A DNA stretch of 64,000 nucleotides from Hyphomonadaceae bacterium UBA5336 (GCA_002408125.1 DHQO01000031.1:1-64000); one strand, 5' to 3'. Counted from the stretch's first letter, positions 1 through 8,644 are shown. The notes: generated by a model not told the origin, from the letters alone. Numbers and translations: made by a program.

Positions 1-18
1 TTAAATCCCGACTACGAC

Positions 19-705
19 CTAAGCGCCTCGTTCCGGGTCTGCTGCAAACCGGTCGAGTTCGAGATTGAGCTCGTCATACTTCTCCGAGATATGATGCGCG
101 CCGGCCGCTTCCAGTTCCGGGCGCGTGCCGAAGCCCCAGGTGACGCCCAGCGAGTGCAGGCCGGCCGCCCGGCCCATCTGCATGTCGAACACCGCATCAC
201 CGATCATCAGGCTCTCATGCGGCTCGGCGCCCATTTTCTTCATGGCCTCCAGGCACATGGCCGGGTGCGGCTTGCCTGGCCCGTCATCGGCGCAGTGGAT
301 CGTGTCGAAATACTGCGCGAGCGGATGCATGGAGAAGATCGCGTCAATGCCGCGCCGGCTCTTGCCCGTGGCCATGGCGATCAGCCAGTTGTCATTGGCC
401 AGCCGTTCCAGCGTTTCCACCGCGCCGTCATAGAGCGGCTCCCTGAAGTCTTCCTCTGTCCGGCGGGCAATGAAGGCTTGGCGATAGGCCTCCACCAGGT
501 GGGTCAGCGTCTCCTCGCTGGTCCGCTCGGGCGCAAGACGCCGGCAGGCCTCTTCCAGCGCGAGGCCGACAATCTGGCGGGTCTCATCATAGGTGGGCGG
601 GATCAGGCCGACGGCCTCGAAGGCACGCACCATGCTGGTCGAGATCACCTCCCGACTGTCGACAATGGTGCCATCCATATCCCAGATGGCGAGTTTCAGG
701 CTCAT
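19..705 (-). CDS. HAD-superfamily hydrolase, phosphoglycolate phosphatase-like (HAD-IA)
   Basis: A 228-residue cytoplasmic phosphatase of the haloacid dehalogenase superfamily. Motif I is DMDGT at residues 9-13 (nucleophile D9, acid/base D11), motif II threonine is T113, the motif III lysine is K145 in GKPHP, and the motif IV acidic pair is D170/D174 in GDAVFD. The cap lies between motifs I and II, as in Gph-like enzymes; the physiological substrate cannot be read from sequence. It starts with ATG at 705. It lies 115 bp downstream of rluC in the same direction, the order rarA-crcB-rluC-HAD known from many alphaproteobacteria. A TAA on the minus strand at positions 1-3 lies just past its stop. 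Confidence 0.85.
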   Translation of the reverse strand: MSLKLAIWDMDGTIVDSREVISTSMVRAFEAVGLIPPTYDETRQIVGLALEEACRRLAPERTSEETLTHLVEAYRQAFIARRTEEDFREPLYDGAVETLERLANDNWLIAMATGKSRRGIDAIFSMHPLAQYFDTIHCADDGPGKPHPAMCLEAMKKMGAEPHESLMIGDAVFDMQMGRAAGLHSLGVTWGFGTRPELEAAGAHHISEKYDELNLELDRFAADPERGA

Positions 706-820
706 GCAGGTACCGCATCAAAGGGGGGGGGGTGATGCGCTCGGCGCCATCACCGATGGGATGGGTTCCGTGCCACATATAGGACGGGAATAAAACCAGC
801 AGGCCTGCACGCGGCCGGTA

Positions 821-1828
821 TCATGCGAACGGCTCCATCAGGCCCGCCCCCGCCTCCTCTTCCAGGAAGCCGAGCGCCTCGAAGGTTTCCACCATATGCG
901 GTGGCAGCGGTGCAGTGATGACGAGATCGCGGCCCGACTTGCGCGGAATGACAATGCCGCGCGCATGTAGATGCAGGCCCTGCCCCACCCCGCCGGGCAC
1001 TTCGCGCGCGGTGGTGTATTTGGTGTCACCGAGAATGGCGGTGCCGAGTTCCTGCAGGTGGAATCTGAGCTGATGGGTCCGGCCCGTCTGCGGCTTCAGC
1101 GCGACCCAGGCGGCGCGCTGGGCGGCGGTTGTGATGGTGACATAGTCTGTGATGGCGTGGCGCGCGCCTTCCTGGCCCTGCCGGCCGGGCTGCATCTTCT
1201 CGCGATCCTCACCGGGGCCGGAGCCCTTGACCATCCAGCTGCGCAGCTGGCCTTCGCGCGGCACGGGCGCGCCGACGGTAACGGCCCAGTAGACCTTGTC
1301 CATGTCGCGCGACTTGAAGAGATCGCCGAGCCGGGCGGCGGCGGCCGGGTGGCGCGCGAGCACCAGTACGCCGGAGGTGTCGCGGTCCAGCCGGTGAACC
1401 AGTTTCGGGCGATTGCCATCCTCATCGGCCAGCGCAGCGAGCATACCATCAATATGCCGCCCCTGCTTTGTACCGCCCTGAACGGCGATCCCGGCAGGCT
1501 TGTTCAGCGCGATGAGATCGTCATCCTGGTAGATCACCAGATCGCGGATGAAGGCGGCATCGCGCGCGCTGACATTGGCGACCTTTTCCACCTTCTCCGC
1601 CTTGCCGCGATAGGCATCCTCGCCGAAGGGTGGCAGGCGCACGACCTGACCGGCGTCCAGCCGCGTATTGGCCTTGGCGCGCGCGCCATCGACCCGCACC
1701 TGGCCGGTGCGCAGCAGCTTCTCGATCTGGCCCTGGGTCAGCTGCACCCGCCGCTTGATCCAACGATCGAGGCGCGAGCCGGCCTCTTTCTCGGAGACGG
1801 TTTCAGTAACGGCGCCACTGGTGCTCAT
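821..1828 (-). CDS. rluC: 23S rRNA pseudouridine synthase, RluC type
   Basis: A 335-residue RluA-family pseudouridine synthase that should modify 23S rRNA uridines (RluC-type sites 955/2504/2580 by family knowledge). It has an N-terminal S4 RNA-binding domain (about residues 18-75) and the catalytic motif HRLDRDTSG with the nucleophilic aspartate at D148; the conserved NKPAG stretch is near residue 109. I chose ATG at 1828 because it overlaps the crcB stop codon in an ATGA junction, signalling translational coupling; the frame remains open upstream but only over crcB. The exact uridine targets, and RluC versus RluD assignment, are inferred mainly from the S4 domain and the gene neighbourhood. 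Confidence 0.88.
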   Translation of the reverse strand: MSTSGAVTETVSEKEAGSRLDRWIKRRVQLTQGQIEKLLRTGQVRVDGARAKANTRLDAGQVVRLPPFGEDAYRGKAEKVEKVANVSARDAAFIRDLVIYQDDDLIALNKPAGIAVQGGTKQGRHIDGMLAALADEDGNRPKLVHRLDRDTSGVLVLARHPAAAARLGDLFKSRDMDKVYWAVTVGAPVPREGQLRSWMVKGSGPGEDREKMQPGRQGQEGARHAITDYVTITTAAQRAAWVALKPQTGRTHQLRFHLQELGTAILGDTKYTTAREVPGGVGQGLHLHARGIVIPRKSGRDLVITAPLPPHMVETFEALGFLEEEAGAGLMEPFA

Positions 1829-2217
1829 GCGAACATCCACCGCGTGATCGCAAGACCGAGCAGGACACCGCCAAGACCGAGAATGACGGACAGACCCGCA
1901 TAAGCCACTGCGCCAAGCATCTCCCCACGCTCGACAAAGCGCGAGACCTCCAGCGAGAAGGCTGAAAAGGTGGTGAAGCCGCCCAGCATGCCGGTCGCCA
2001 GGAAAAGGCGCGGCCCCTGGCCCGCGGGAAACCACTCCCCGCGCAGCGCAAGTGCGCCAATCAGGAGCCCCATCAGGAAGCTGCCCACCAGGTTCACGGC
2101 AAACGTGCCCCACGGCCAGTCGGAACCGGGCGCCAGGCGCACAGCCAGCTGTCCCACGCCGTGGCGCAGGCTGGCGCCAATCGCACCGCCAAGGGCAACA
2201 TAGAGATATCCCGTCAT
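1825..2217 (-). CDS. crcB: Fluoride exporter CrcB/FluC
   Basis: A 130-residue inner-membrane protein with four predicted hydrophobic segments. It carries the CrcB/Fluc signatures: GGAIGASLRHG near the N terminus, NLVGSFLMG in the second segment and GGFTTFSAFSLE in the third, which in characterised Fluc channels lines the fluoride pore. Fluc proteins act as dual-topology dimers that export fluoride. It lies between two pseudouridine synthase genes, overlapping rluC by 4 bp downstream and following the other with 9 bp between stop and start, so it is probably co-transcribed. I see no fluoride riboswitch in the 9-bp upstream gap, so fluoride control at this point is unlikely. Confidence 0.92.
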   Translation of the reverse strand: MTGYLYVALGGAIGASLRHGVGQLAVRLAPGSDWPWGTFAVNLVGSFLMGLLIGALALRGEWFPAGQGPRLFLATGMLGGFTTFSAFSLEVSRFVERGEMLGAVAYAGLSVILGLGGVLLGLAITRWMFA

Positions 2218-2226
2218 GTGCCCCTC

Positions 2227-2967
2227 TTAATCTGATGCGCCTGTAATCGCCATAGGCACACTCAGGCCGCGCGCACGCGCCGCGCTCGCCATCTCTTCCG
2301 GGAGCGGTGCGGATACGGTGACAGGCCCTTTGCCGGAGGGATGCGGCACGGTGATCTCCGCCGCATGCAGCATCAGGCGGCTGGCCGGCGCGCCGCCATA
2401 GCGCTCATCGCCGAGGATCGGCATGCCGGCATGAGCCATGTGCAGGCGCAGCTGGTGCATACGGCCAGTTTTCGGCTTCAGCTCGATGAGGGCAGCATCG
2501 CCTTGGCTACAGAGAATCTGCCAGTCGGTCTCGGCCGGCTTGCCATCAGGATGGTCCACCACCAGCCGGTCGCCTCGATCATCCGGGATGCGCGCAATGC
2601 TTGCCTCAATCCGGCCGCGCGGCACCTCAGGAATGCCACCCGAGACCAGCGCCAGGTAGGTCTTCCGCGCCGCCCGCCCGGCAAAGGCCTCCGACAGGGC
2701 CGCCGCCGCCGGCTGCGTGCGCCCTGCGAGGATCACCCCGCTGGTGCCGGCATCCAGCCGGTGAACCATGCGCGGACGCTTGCCGTTCGACTTCGCAAAC
2801 GCCCAGAGCAGATGATCGAGATTGCGCGCCCGGTTCCCCCGCACTTGACTCGGCAGGCCGGACGGCTTGTCGAAGGCCAGGATATGCTCGTCCTCATGGA
2901 TGAGAAGTGCGCGGACAAAGTCCCGGTCTGCTTCCGAAATATGTGGGACGGGGCGGTTACGGGCCAT
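2227..2967 (-). CDS. RluA-family pseudouridine synthase without S4 domain
   Basis: A 246-residue pseudouridine synthase with the catalytic motif HRLDAGTSG (aspartate D72) and the DKPSGLP stretch near residue 33, but no S4 domain. That makes it shorter than RluC and closer in architecture to RluA or TruC, which modify 23S rRNA/tRNA or tRNA position 65; the target cannot be fixed here. It is directly upstream of crcB and 6 bp downstream of the toxin gene. A second pseudouridine synthase at this position is additional to the usual rarA-crcB-rluC order. Confidence 0.82.
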   Translation of the reverse strand: MARNRPVPHISEADRDFVRALLIHEDEHILAFDKPSGLPSQVRGNRARNLDHLLWAFAKSNGKRPRMVHRLDAGTSGVILAGRTQPAAAALSEAFAGRAARKTYLALVSGGIPEVPRGRIEASIARIPDDRGDRLVVDHPDGKPAETDWQILCSQGDAALIELKPKTGRMHQLRLHMAHAGMPILGDERYGGAPASRLMLHAAEITVPHPSGKGPVTVSAPLPEEMASAARARGLSVPMAITGASD

Positions 2968-2973
2968 GGAATA

Positions 2974-3261
2974 TCAGCCTGGCGCTCTCGGGTGATCTTC
3001 GGAGGCATGGAAAACAGCAACAATATCGATCAAGTCACCAGGCAGTGCATAAACAACGATATACCCGTACTTGGGATCGACCAGTTCCCGTGTGCCCTCC
3101 AGAAATCCGGGACGGTGCTTTTCGGGAAAGTTTCCAATCTCCCAAATCTGCTGGCGGATCTCGGCAATTACGCGCCGGGCTGCTGCTGGATTTTTGCGTG
3201 CGATGAAAGCGTGGATTCTGGCCAGATCCGCCTTTGCTGCCCGCCTGTATCTAATCCGCAT
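2974..3261 (-). CDS. Type II toxin, ParE/RelE superfamily
   Basis: A 95-residue basic protein with the ParE/RelE fold signature: the N-terminal MRIRYRRAAKADLARI stretch, helix NPAAARRVIAEIRQQI, and the C-terminal strands with GYIVVYALPGD followed by the IVAVFHASED strand. Members are gyrase poisons (ParE) or ribosome-dependent mRNA endonucleases (RelE); the GTRELVDPKYGYIVVY region resembles ParE more than RelE, a judgement by eye. Its ATG lies 11 bp inside the 3' end of the upstream antitoxin gene, the usual antitoxin-first coupling. The pair sits between rarA and a pseudouridine synthase gene. Confidence 0.82.
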   Translation of the reverse strand: MRIRYRRAAKADLARIHAFIARKNPAAARRVIAEIRQQIWEIGNFPEKHRPGFLEGTRELVDPKYGYIVVYALPGDLIDIVAVFHASEDHPRAPG

Positions 3262-3490
3262 TTAGCAGGCCGTCGAAGAAGGCATCCATCTCCGCATCCG
3301 GCACATAATCCGGGCTAGCCGCAGCCAAACGGCGACGGACCTCTTCAATTTGCCATGGCGACAACCGGAAGGATGTCATCGCGGGGTCATTCGCCACAAA
3401 GGCCTCGATCATCTCGGCCGCCTCGGCCTGCTTTTCATCCGGCAAGGCAAGCAGTTTTTCATAGGCGGACTTCAGCGCAGCGTTTTCCAT
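3251..3490 (-). CDS. Type II antitoxin partner of ParE/RelE-like toxin
   Basis: A 79-residue acidic protein directly upstream of, and overlapping by 11 bp, the ParE/RelE-like toxin gene, so it is read as the antitoxin. The N-terminal helical part (ALKSAYEKLLALPDEKQAEA) could be the oligomerisation or operator-binding region, and the C-terminal LSPWQIEEVRRRL followed by an acidic stretch resembles toxin-wrapping tails of antitoxins that accompany RelE/ParE toxins. The start is ATG at 3490. An in-frame GTG at 3526 exists but would overlap the end of rarA. Both members probably autoregulate their transcription, inferred from the family. Confidence 0.75.
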   Translation of the reverse strand: MENAALKSAYEKLLALPDEKQAEAAEMIEAFVANDPAMTSFRLSPWQIEEVRRRLAAASPDYVPDAEMDAFFDGLLNAD

Positions 3491-3509
3491 GAAATGAATA
3501 TAGCCCTGT

Positions 3510-4829
3510 TCAGCCTGTCCCGCCACCGCGGGTCTTGCGCAGCTCCGCCCAGCGTTTCAGGCGTTCGGCGATGGGCGCCTCACGGCCTTCGCCCTTCGGT
3601 GCGTAGAACTGTCTGCGTTCCATGCCGTCGGGGAAATAGTTCTGGCCGGAAAAGCCGTCCTCAGCGTCATGATCGTAGCTATAGCCCTTGCCGTAGCCCT
3701 CTTCCTTCATGAAGTTTGTCGGCGCGTTGAGGATGTGCTTGGGCGGCATCAGGGAGCCGGTCTCGCGCGCGGCGGCGCGGGCGGCCTTGTAAGCAACATA
3801 GACGGCATTCGATTTAGGCGCAGTCGCCATGTGTACCACGGCATGTGCGAGCGCCAGTTCGCCCTCCGGGCTGCCGAGACGCTCATAGGTGCGCGCGGCC
3901 TCGCCGGCGATCATCAGCGCGGTGGGGTCGGCGAGGCCGATATCCTCGCTCGCCATGCGGACGATGCGGCGGGCGAGAAAGCGTGGGTCCTCCCCCCCCT
4001 CCAGCATGCGCGCGAACCAGTAAAGCGCGGCATCGGGGTCCGAGCCACGCACCGCCTTGTGCAGGGCGGAAATGAGATTGTAGTGCTCCTCGCGATCCTT
4101 GTCATAGGCCGGCGCGCGCTTCTGGATCAGCTTGGCAAGGCCCTGGGCGTCCAGCCTGTCGCCAGCGGGCACGAGCGCATGGACCTGTTCGGTGAGATTG
4201 AGCAGATAGCGCCCGTCGCCATCGGCCATCGCCTTCAGCGCCGTGCGCGCATCGGGCGCCAGCGGCAGGGGCGCGCCAATATCCGCCTCGGCGCGTTTCA
4301 GGAGCAGTTCCAGCGCGGCATCGTCGAGCCGCTTCAGCGTGAAAACCGTACAGCGCGAGAGCAGCGCGCCATTGATCTCGAAGCTGGGATTTTCCGTCGT
4401 CGCGCCGACCAGGGTGACAATGCCGGCCTCCACGAAGGGCAGGAAACTGTCCTGCTGGGCGCGATTGAAACGGTGGATCTCATCCACGAACAGCAAAGTG
4501 CCCTGCCCCGTGCGCCGGCGCGCCTCGGCCTTGTCGAAGGCCGCGCGCAGATCCTTCACGCCGGAGAAGACCGCGCTGATCGCCTCGAAATGGAGCTTGG
4601 TCTCATCTGCCAACAGGCGGGCAATGGTTGTCTTGCCGACACCGGGCGGGCCCCAGAGGATCAGCGAAGTGAGCGTGCCGGATGCACGAAGCCGGGTCAG
4701 CGTGCCTTCCGGGCCGAGCAGATGGTCCTGCCCGACGACCTCGGAAAGCTTTTTCGGCCGCAGCCGGTCGGCCAGCGGCTGCGGTGCACCGGTTTCCAGA
4801 CCTGCGGCGGAGAAAAGATCATCACTCAT
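3510..4829 (-). CDS. rarA: Replication-associated recombination protein A (AAA+ ATPase)
   Basis: A 439-residue AAA+ ATPase of the RarA/MgsA/WRNIP1 family that acts at stalled replication forks and binds single-strand ends and SSB. Walker A is GPPGVGKT at residues 60-67, Walker B is FVDEIH at 114-119, and sensor-1 is GATTENPSFE about 25 residues further on. The C-terminal tetramerisation region has the conserved YVAYKAARA and HILNAPTNFMK motifs and ends in the typical YLP/YFPDGMERRQFY stretch. It starts with ATG at 4829, divergent from the GST gene. In many alphaproteobacteria rarA sits between a degQ/degP-type protease gene and crcB; here a GST gene separates it from the protease and three extra genes separate it from crcB. 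Confidence 0.95.
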   Translation of the reverse strand: MSDDLFSAAGLETGAPQPLADRLRPKKLSEVVGQDHLLGPEGTLTRLRASGTLTSLILWGPPGVGKTTIARLLADETKLHFEAISAVFSGVKDLRAAFDKAEARRRTGQGTLLFVDEIHRFNRAQQDSFLPFVEAGIVTLVGATTENPSFEINGALLSRCTVFTLKRLDDAALELLLKRAEADIGAPLPLAPDARTALKAMADGDGRYLLNLTEQVHALVPAGDRLDAQGLAKLIQKRAPAYDKDREEHYNLISALHKAVRGSDPDAALYWFARMLEGGEDPRFLARRIVRMASEDIGLADPTALMIAGEAARTYERLGSPEGELALAHAVVHMATAPKSNAVYVAYKAARAAARETGSLMPPKHILNAPTNFMKEEGYGKGYSYDHDAEDGFSGQNYFPDGMERRQFYAPKGEGREAPIAERLKRWAELRKTRGGGTG

Positions 4830-4875
4830 GCGCGCATCATATCGGTTAGCTTTCCCGGCGACACAATCAATTCAC

Positions 4876-4903
4876 TTGACTTGACACCACAGCGAAGAAC
4901 AAT
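4876..4903 (+). promoter_or_regulatory. Candidate sigma70-type promoter of the GST gene
   Basis: Two overlapping -35-like hexamers, TTGACT (4876-4881) and TTGACA (4881-4886), precede AACAAT at 4898-4903, 16 bp after the first. It lies 25 bp upstream of the chosen GST start in the divergent rarA/GST spacer. The -10 matches only 4 of 6 positions, so this is tentative. Confidence 0.3.
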
Positions 4904-4927
4904 ACCGGAACGCACATGGAGGACGCA

Positions 4928-5566
4928 ATGGCCGAAAACCTGAAACTCTACACCAATCCCATGTCACGCGGGCGCATTGCGCACTGGATGATGGAGGAGA
5001 TCGGACAGCCCTATGAGACGCAGTATCTGCGCTATGGCGAGGAGATGAATGCGCCGACCTATACCGCGATCAATCCGATGGGGAAGGTGCCAACACTGGT
5101 CCACAATGGCGCGGTGATCACCGAATGCGCGGCGATTTGCACCTATCTCGCCGATGTGTTCCCCGAGGCCGGCCTCGCGCCGACTGCTGAGGAAAAGGCG
5201 CAATATTACCGCTCCCTCTTCTTTGCTGCCGGACCGGTGGAACAGGCGGTCACGAACCGCACCATGGGCTGGTCGAACGATGACCCCATGAAGGCCGGCA
5301 TGCTGGGCTATGGCTCCTATGAGCGGGCCATTGCCGGTCTGGAAGCCCTGCTCGGCGATGGCCCCTATATCTGCGGCGACCGTTTCACCGCAGCGGATGT
5401 CTATGTCGGCTCGGCAATCGGCTGGGGCCTCGATTTTGGCACCGTCCCGGAAACGCCTGCCTTCAAGGCCTATCGCGACCGCCTTAATGCCCGCGAGGCT
5501 TACCAGCGCGCCAAGGCAAAGGACGATGCGGCCATGGCAGAGTTCGGCCCGAATATGGGTGGCTGA
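4928..5566 (+). CDS. Glutathione S-transferase family protein
   Basis: A 212-residue cytosolic GST-fold protein. The N-terminal thioredoxin-like domain (about residues 1-78) contains KLYTNPMSRGRIAHWMMEE, the cis-proline motif GKVPTLV and the glutathione-binding ECAAICTYLAD segment (E-C instead of the commoner E-S). The all-helical C-terminal domain contains GDRFTAADVYVGS, the N-capping box typical of GSTs. Glutathione-dependent detoxification is the generic role; the substrate is unknown. I chose ATG at 4928 because GGAGG at 4918-4922 is correctly placed for it; the ATG at 4916 would overlap that ribosome-binding site. The gene is on the opposite strand to its neighbours and looks inserted between the protease gene and rarA. 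Confidence 0.88.
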   Translation: MAENLKLYTNPMSRGRIAHWMMEEIGQPYETQYLRYGEEMNAPTYTAINPMGKVPTLVHNGAVITECAAICTYLADVFPEAGLAPTAEEKAQYYRSLFFAAGPVEQAVTNRTMGWSNDDPMKAGMLGYGSYERAIAGLEALLGDGPYICGDRFTAADVYVGSAIGWGLDFGTVPETPAFKAYRDRLNAREAYQRAKAKDDAAMAEFGPNMGG

Positions 5567-5573
5567 ATCAGCT

Positions 5574-5596
5574 GAGGCCGGCAATTTGCCGGCCTC
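5574..5596. terminator. Bidirectional hairpin between GST and DegP genes
   Basis: A perfect inverted repeat with arms GAGGCCGGC and GCCGGCCTC around a 5-nt loop (up to 11 bp if the A/T pairs of the loop also pair). It lies 7 bp past the GST stop and 28 bp past the stop of the convergent DegP-type gene. On the plus strand it is followed by a short T-rich run, consistent with termination for both genes. Confidence 0.65.
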
Positions 5597-5624
5597 TTGA
5601 TTTGCGCTGGATCTTTGCCGGGCT

Positions 5625-7067
5625 TCAGATCCGCACTGTGCCGGAAATCCGCTGGCCATTGCGCTCAAGTTCGATGGCCCACTGGCCGGTATCGTCATGC
5701 GACAGCTCGGTCTCCAGCTCGTCGAGATTCTCGATATGGGTGCCGTTGACCGAGACGATGACATCGCCTGGGCGTACCACACGGCGGGCATAGGCCCCGC
5801 GCAGGACACGGGTCACCAGGATGCCGGTCTCGAAGGGATCAAGCCCGAGTTCCTCAGCCAGGCGCGGGCTGAGCTCGGCCACTTCCGCGCCGGAGAAGGG
5901 ATGGCGGCCTTCGAGCATCACGCGCTCGGCCTCGGTCGCGCCCGGCGGCGGCTTGAGGATCGGGTGCAGCATGCGGGTCTGGCCGGCGCGCAGGATTTCC
6001 ATCACGGCGGTCTCGCCGGGTGAATGCAGCGCGGCGAGGAATTTCAGGCCGCGCTCGTCGAACACTTCGCGGCCATCGATGGACAGCACCAGGTCACCTC
6101 GGCGCAGGCCTGCCATGTCGGCTGGTCCGTCTTCATAGACTTCGGTGACGATCACGCCGACCGGACGCGTCAGCCCTTGTGTCTTTGCGATATCAAAGCT
6201 CACCGCCTCGCCCTTCAGGCCGAGCCAGGGGCGCACGATCATGCCCTCATTGATGGCGGCATCCACCACGCGGCGGACCATCTCGGCGGGAATGGCAAAA
6301 CCGATCCCGTTCGAGCCGCCCGAGCGCGAGAAGATCGCGGTGTTCACGCCAACCAGCTCGCCGCGCGTATTGATCAGCGCGCCGCCGGAATTGCCCGGGT
6401 TCACGGCCGCATCAGTCTGCAGGAAAAAGGCATAGTCGGAAATGCCGACATCAGTGCGCGCGGTGGCCGACACGATGCCCGAAGTTACCGTCTGGCCGAC
6501 ACCGAAGGGGTTGCCGATGGCCAGCACCAGATCACCCACGGCAAGGTCGCGCGTATCGGCAAAATCGAGCGTCGGCAGCGTCTCGTCGCCGACATCGATC
6601 TTCAGCACGGCAAGGTCAGTGCGCGAGTCGGCCAACACCAGTTCGGCGGGATATTCGCGCCGGTCCGACAGCACGACTTTCAGCTCTGTCGCGCCGTCGA
6701 TGACATGGTTGTTGGTGACAATAACGCCATCGGCTCCGACGATGACGCCAGAGCCGAGGGAGTTGGAAACCTGTTCGGAAGGAAGGCCGTAGAACTGTCG
6801 GAAGAAGGCCTCGCGGGCGCTGCGAGCGGGCGTTGAGACCACCGTGCGGGTATAGACATTGACCACCGCCGGGGAAGCTTCGCGCACAAGCGGCGCGAAG
6901 CTCAGATTGATCTCGGCCTGGGATGTCGGCACCTGGGGCGCCTCCTGGGCCTGCGCATGTCCGGGCAGGATTGGCAAAAGCGCAATCGTCAGCAGCAGGA
7001 TCACCGCAGCCAAGGCCATAAAGAACAGCTTTGATACATGGCGGGTCATGGGGACGTAACTAGACAT
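5625..7067 (-). CDS. Periplasmic Do-type serine protease (DegP/DegQ/MucD family)
   Basis: A 480-residue HtrA-family protease. Residues 10-40 form a signal peptide (hydrophobic core followed by GHAQAQ). The trypsin-like domain has the triad H121 (TNNHVIDG), D151 (DSRTDLAVLK) and S227 (NPGNSGGAL). Two PDZ domains follow, about residues 285-375 and 395-475, the second starting after GATEAERVMLEGRHPFSGAEV. Such proteins degrade or refold damaged envelope proteins in the periplasm. ATG at 7067 was used; a second ATG six codons in (7049) is equally possible because neither has a clear ribosome-binding site. Genes of this type commonly precede rarA in alphaproteobacteria. Confidence 0.92.
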   Translation of the reverse strand: MSSYVPMTRHVSKLFFMALAAVILLLTIALLPILPGHAQAQEAPQVPTSQAEINLSFAPLVREASPAVVNVYTRTVVSTPARSAREAFFRQFYGLPSEQVSNSLGSGVIVGADGVIVTNNHVIDGATELKVVLSDRREYPAELVLADSRTDLAVLKIDVGDETLPTLDFADTRDLAVGDLVLAIGNPFGVGQTVTSGIVSATARTDVGISDYAFFLQTDAAVNPGNSGGALINTRGELVGVNTAIFSRSGGSNGIGFAIPAEMVRRVVDAAINEGMIVRPWLGLKGEAVSFDIAKTQGLTRPVGVIVTEVYEDGPADMAGLRRGDLVLSIDGREVFDERGLKFLAALHSPGETAVMEILRAGQTRMLHPILKPPPGATEAERVMLEGRHPFSGAEVAELSPRLAEELGLDPFETGILVTRVLRGAYARRVVRPGDVIVSVNGTHIENLDELETELSHDDTGQWAIELERNGQRISGTVRI

Positions 7068-7122
7068 GGATTCAGGCTATGGTGAGGCAGATCCGGGCGG
7101 TCAATCGGCGATGGGTAACATT

Positions 7123-8577
7123 TCAGTAATGTGGGCCGGCATCTTCCTGTTCAGCCGCCGCCTGGGCCGCCAGCATGGCAAGATTGTCCTCATGGTCCTT
7201 GCGTGAAATCCGGTAGCGGGAAATGAACACCAGCATCAGCGCCCAGAAGAGAAAAACCGCCGGCGCATAGAAGGCGCCGAGCCGGAAAATCGTGTCCGCG
7301 CTCACTTCGCCGGGGCTCGCGCCTTCGGGAAAGGCGATGAATGCCAGGATGATGCTGGCCGACAGGACACCGATGCCCTCCACCGATTTGCGGGTGAAGG
7401 TCATCACGCTGAAAAGCAGCCCTTCGGAGCGTTTGCCCGATCGCAATTCGGCATCCTCCACCAGGTCGGAGAACATGGCGCTGACAGTCGCGTTCATGGC
7501 GATGATGCAGGCATAGTCCAGCGTGGTGATGACAAGGATCGTCCAGAACAACAGTGGCGTGCCGTTTTCCGGCATCAGCCCCAACAGGCGCAGCGTGACC
7601 GGGCCGACAGACAGGACCAGCGCCACGGCCCCCAGCGTGAAGGCGGTGAACCGCTTGCCAAAGCGGCGCGACAGGGTCGGCCCGATGGCAAGCGACAAAA
7701 GTGCGGAGATCAGCACACTCGCGGTAATGATCGAGCTTTGCTGGCTGGAGAACTCCCAGAAATAGCCCTGCAGGTAATAGATCAGCGAGGAACTGATCCC
7801 GAAGGCGGCAAAGCCGGCGAGCTGCGAACCGAACAGCGCCGCCAGCGAAGGCGTGCTGAGGGTCTGCCAGACCTCGCGCAGGCCATCGCGGAATGAGGGC
7901 GGAACACTTTGGGCGCGCGTGAGATACGGCACGAAATGCTGGGTGCCGAGGCTGCAGACCAGCATCGAGGCCATGATCACCAGCGCGCCGATCGCGCCAT
8001 AGGTGCCAAAGCCCGCCGCATCAGTGAAGGCGCTCGCGCCATTGCGCTCCTCCAGGATGAAGCCGAGCGTGGTGGCAGCCATGATCACGCCGCCGAAATA
8101 GACCAGCACGGCGCGCTGGGTCAGCAGGCTGGTGCGCGCATCATAGTCGCGCGTCAGCTCAGCATTCAGCGCGGTACACGGCACCTCGTAGAAGGTGATC
8201 AGAAAGCGCACGCCGACGGCAAAGCCAACGAGATACCAGAACAGGCCGAGCTGGCCGAGATCGCTCGGCGGGTTCCACAGCATGTAGTACGCCGCCCCGA
8301 CCGGCAGGATCGCGGCATACATGTAGAGATGGCGCCGGCCGAAACGGCTGCGCGTATTGTCCGACAGAAAGCCGATCACCGGGTCGCTGAAAGCATCGAG
8401 CAGGAAAGCCAGCAGCAGCGCAATGCCAACGAGGCGCGGGGGCAGTCCAAAGGCCTGCGAATAGCAGAACATCAGGAAATAGCTGAAGCCATTGCCTTTC
8501 ACGCCATAGGCGATGCCACCTATGGCATAGGCCAGCCGGGTGAGCGGTCCGAGCCGGGGGGGCGTATCGGTGCGCAT
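7123..8577 (-). CDS. MFS sugar:cation symporter, GPH family
   Basis: A 484-residue inner-membrane transporter with about 12 hydrophobic segments. The glycoside-pentoside-hexuronide (GPH) family signature is clear: LDAFSDPVIGFLSDNTRSRFGRRH in the loop between segments 2 and 3, where the aspartates couple cation movement and the RSRFGRR box is typical. It should import a glycoside or related solute with H+ or Na+; the substrate is unknown because no catabolic gene is adjacent. ATG at 8577 was chosen over an in-frame GTG at 8625 because the downstream start places the first membrane segment at the normal distance. Confidence 0.85.
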   Translation of the reverse strand: MRTDTPPRLGPLTRLAYAIGGIAYGVKGNGFSYFLMFCYSQAFGLPPRLVGIALLLAFLLDAFSDPVIGFLSDNTRSRFGRRHLYMYAAILPVGAAYYMLWNPPSDLGQLGLFWYLVGFAVGVRFLITFYEVPCTALNAELTRDYDARTSLLTQRAVLVYFGGVIMAATTLGFILEERNGASAFTDAAGFGTYGAIGALVIMASMLVCSLGTQHFVPYLTRAQSVPPSFRDGLREVWQTLSTPSLAALFGSQLAGFAAFGISSSLIYYLQGYFWEFSSQQSSIITASVLISALLSLAIGPTLSRRFGKRFTAFTLGAVALVLSVGPVTLRLLGLMPENGTPLLFWTILVITTLDYACIIAMNATVSAMFSDLVEDAELRSGKRSEGLLFSVMTFTRKSVEGIGVLSASIILAFIAFPEGASPGEVSADTIFRLGAFYAPAVFLFWALMLVFISRYRISRKDHEDNLAMLAAQAAAEQEDAGPHY

Positions 8578-8644
8578 GGCAGGCCACTGCCGACAGTTCC
8601 GGGGGCCAGCGGGCCGGACCGGCACTGTCCGACAGGCGAGACGC

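Noticed and set aside
1..18. Possible end of another leftward gene (a minus-strand TAA at 1-3)
   Set aside because: Only 18 bases precede the HAD stop, so nothing about a neighbour can be supported.
2218..2226. Fluoride riboswitch upstream of crcB
   Set aside because: Only 9 bases separate crcB from the upstream stop; there is no room for the aptamer.
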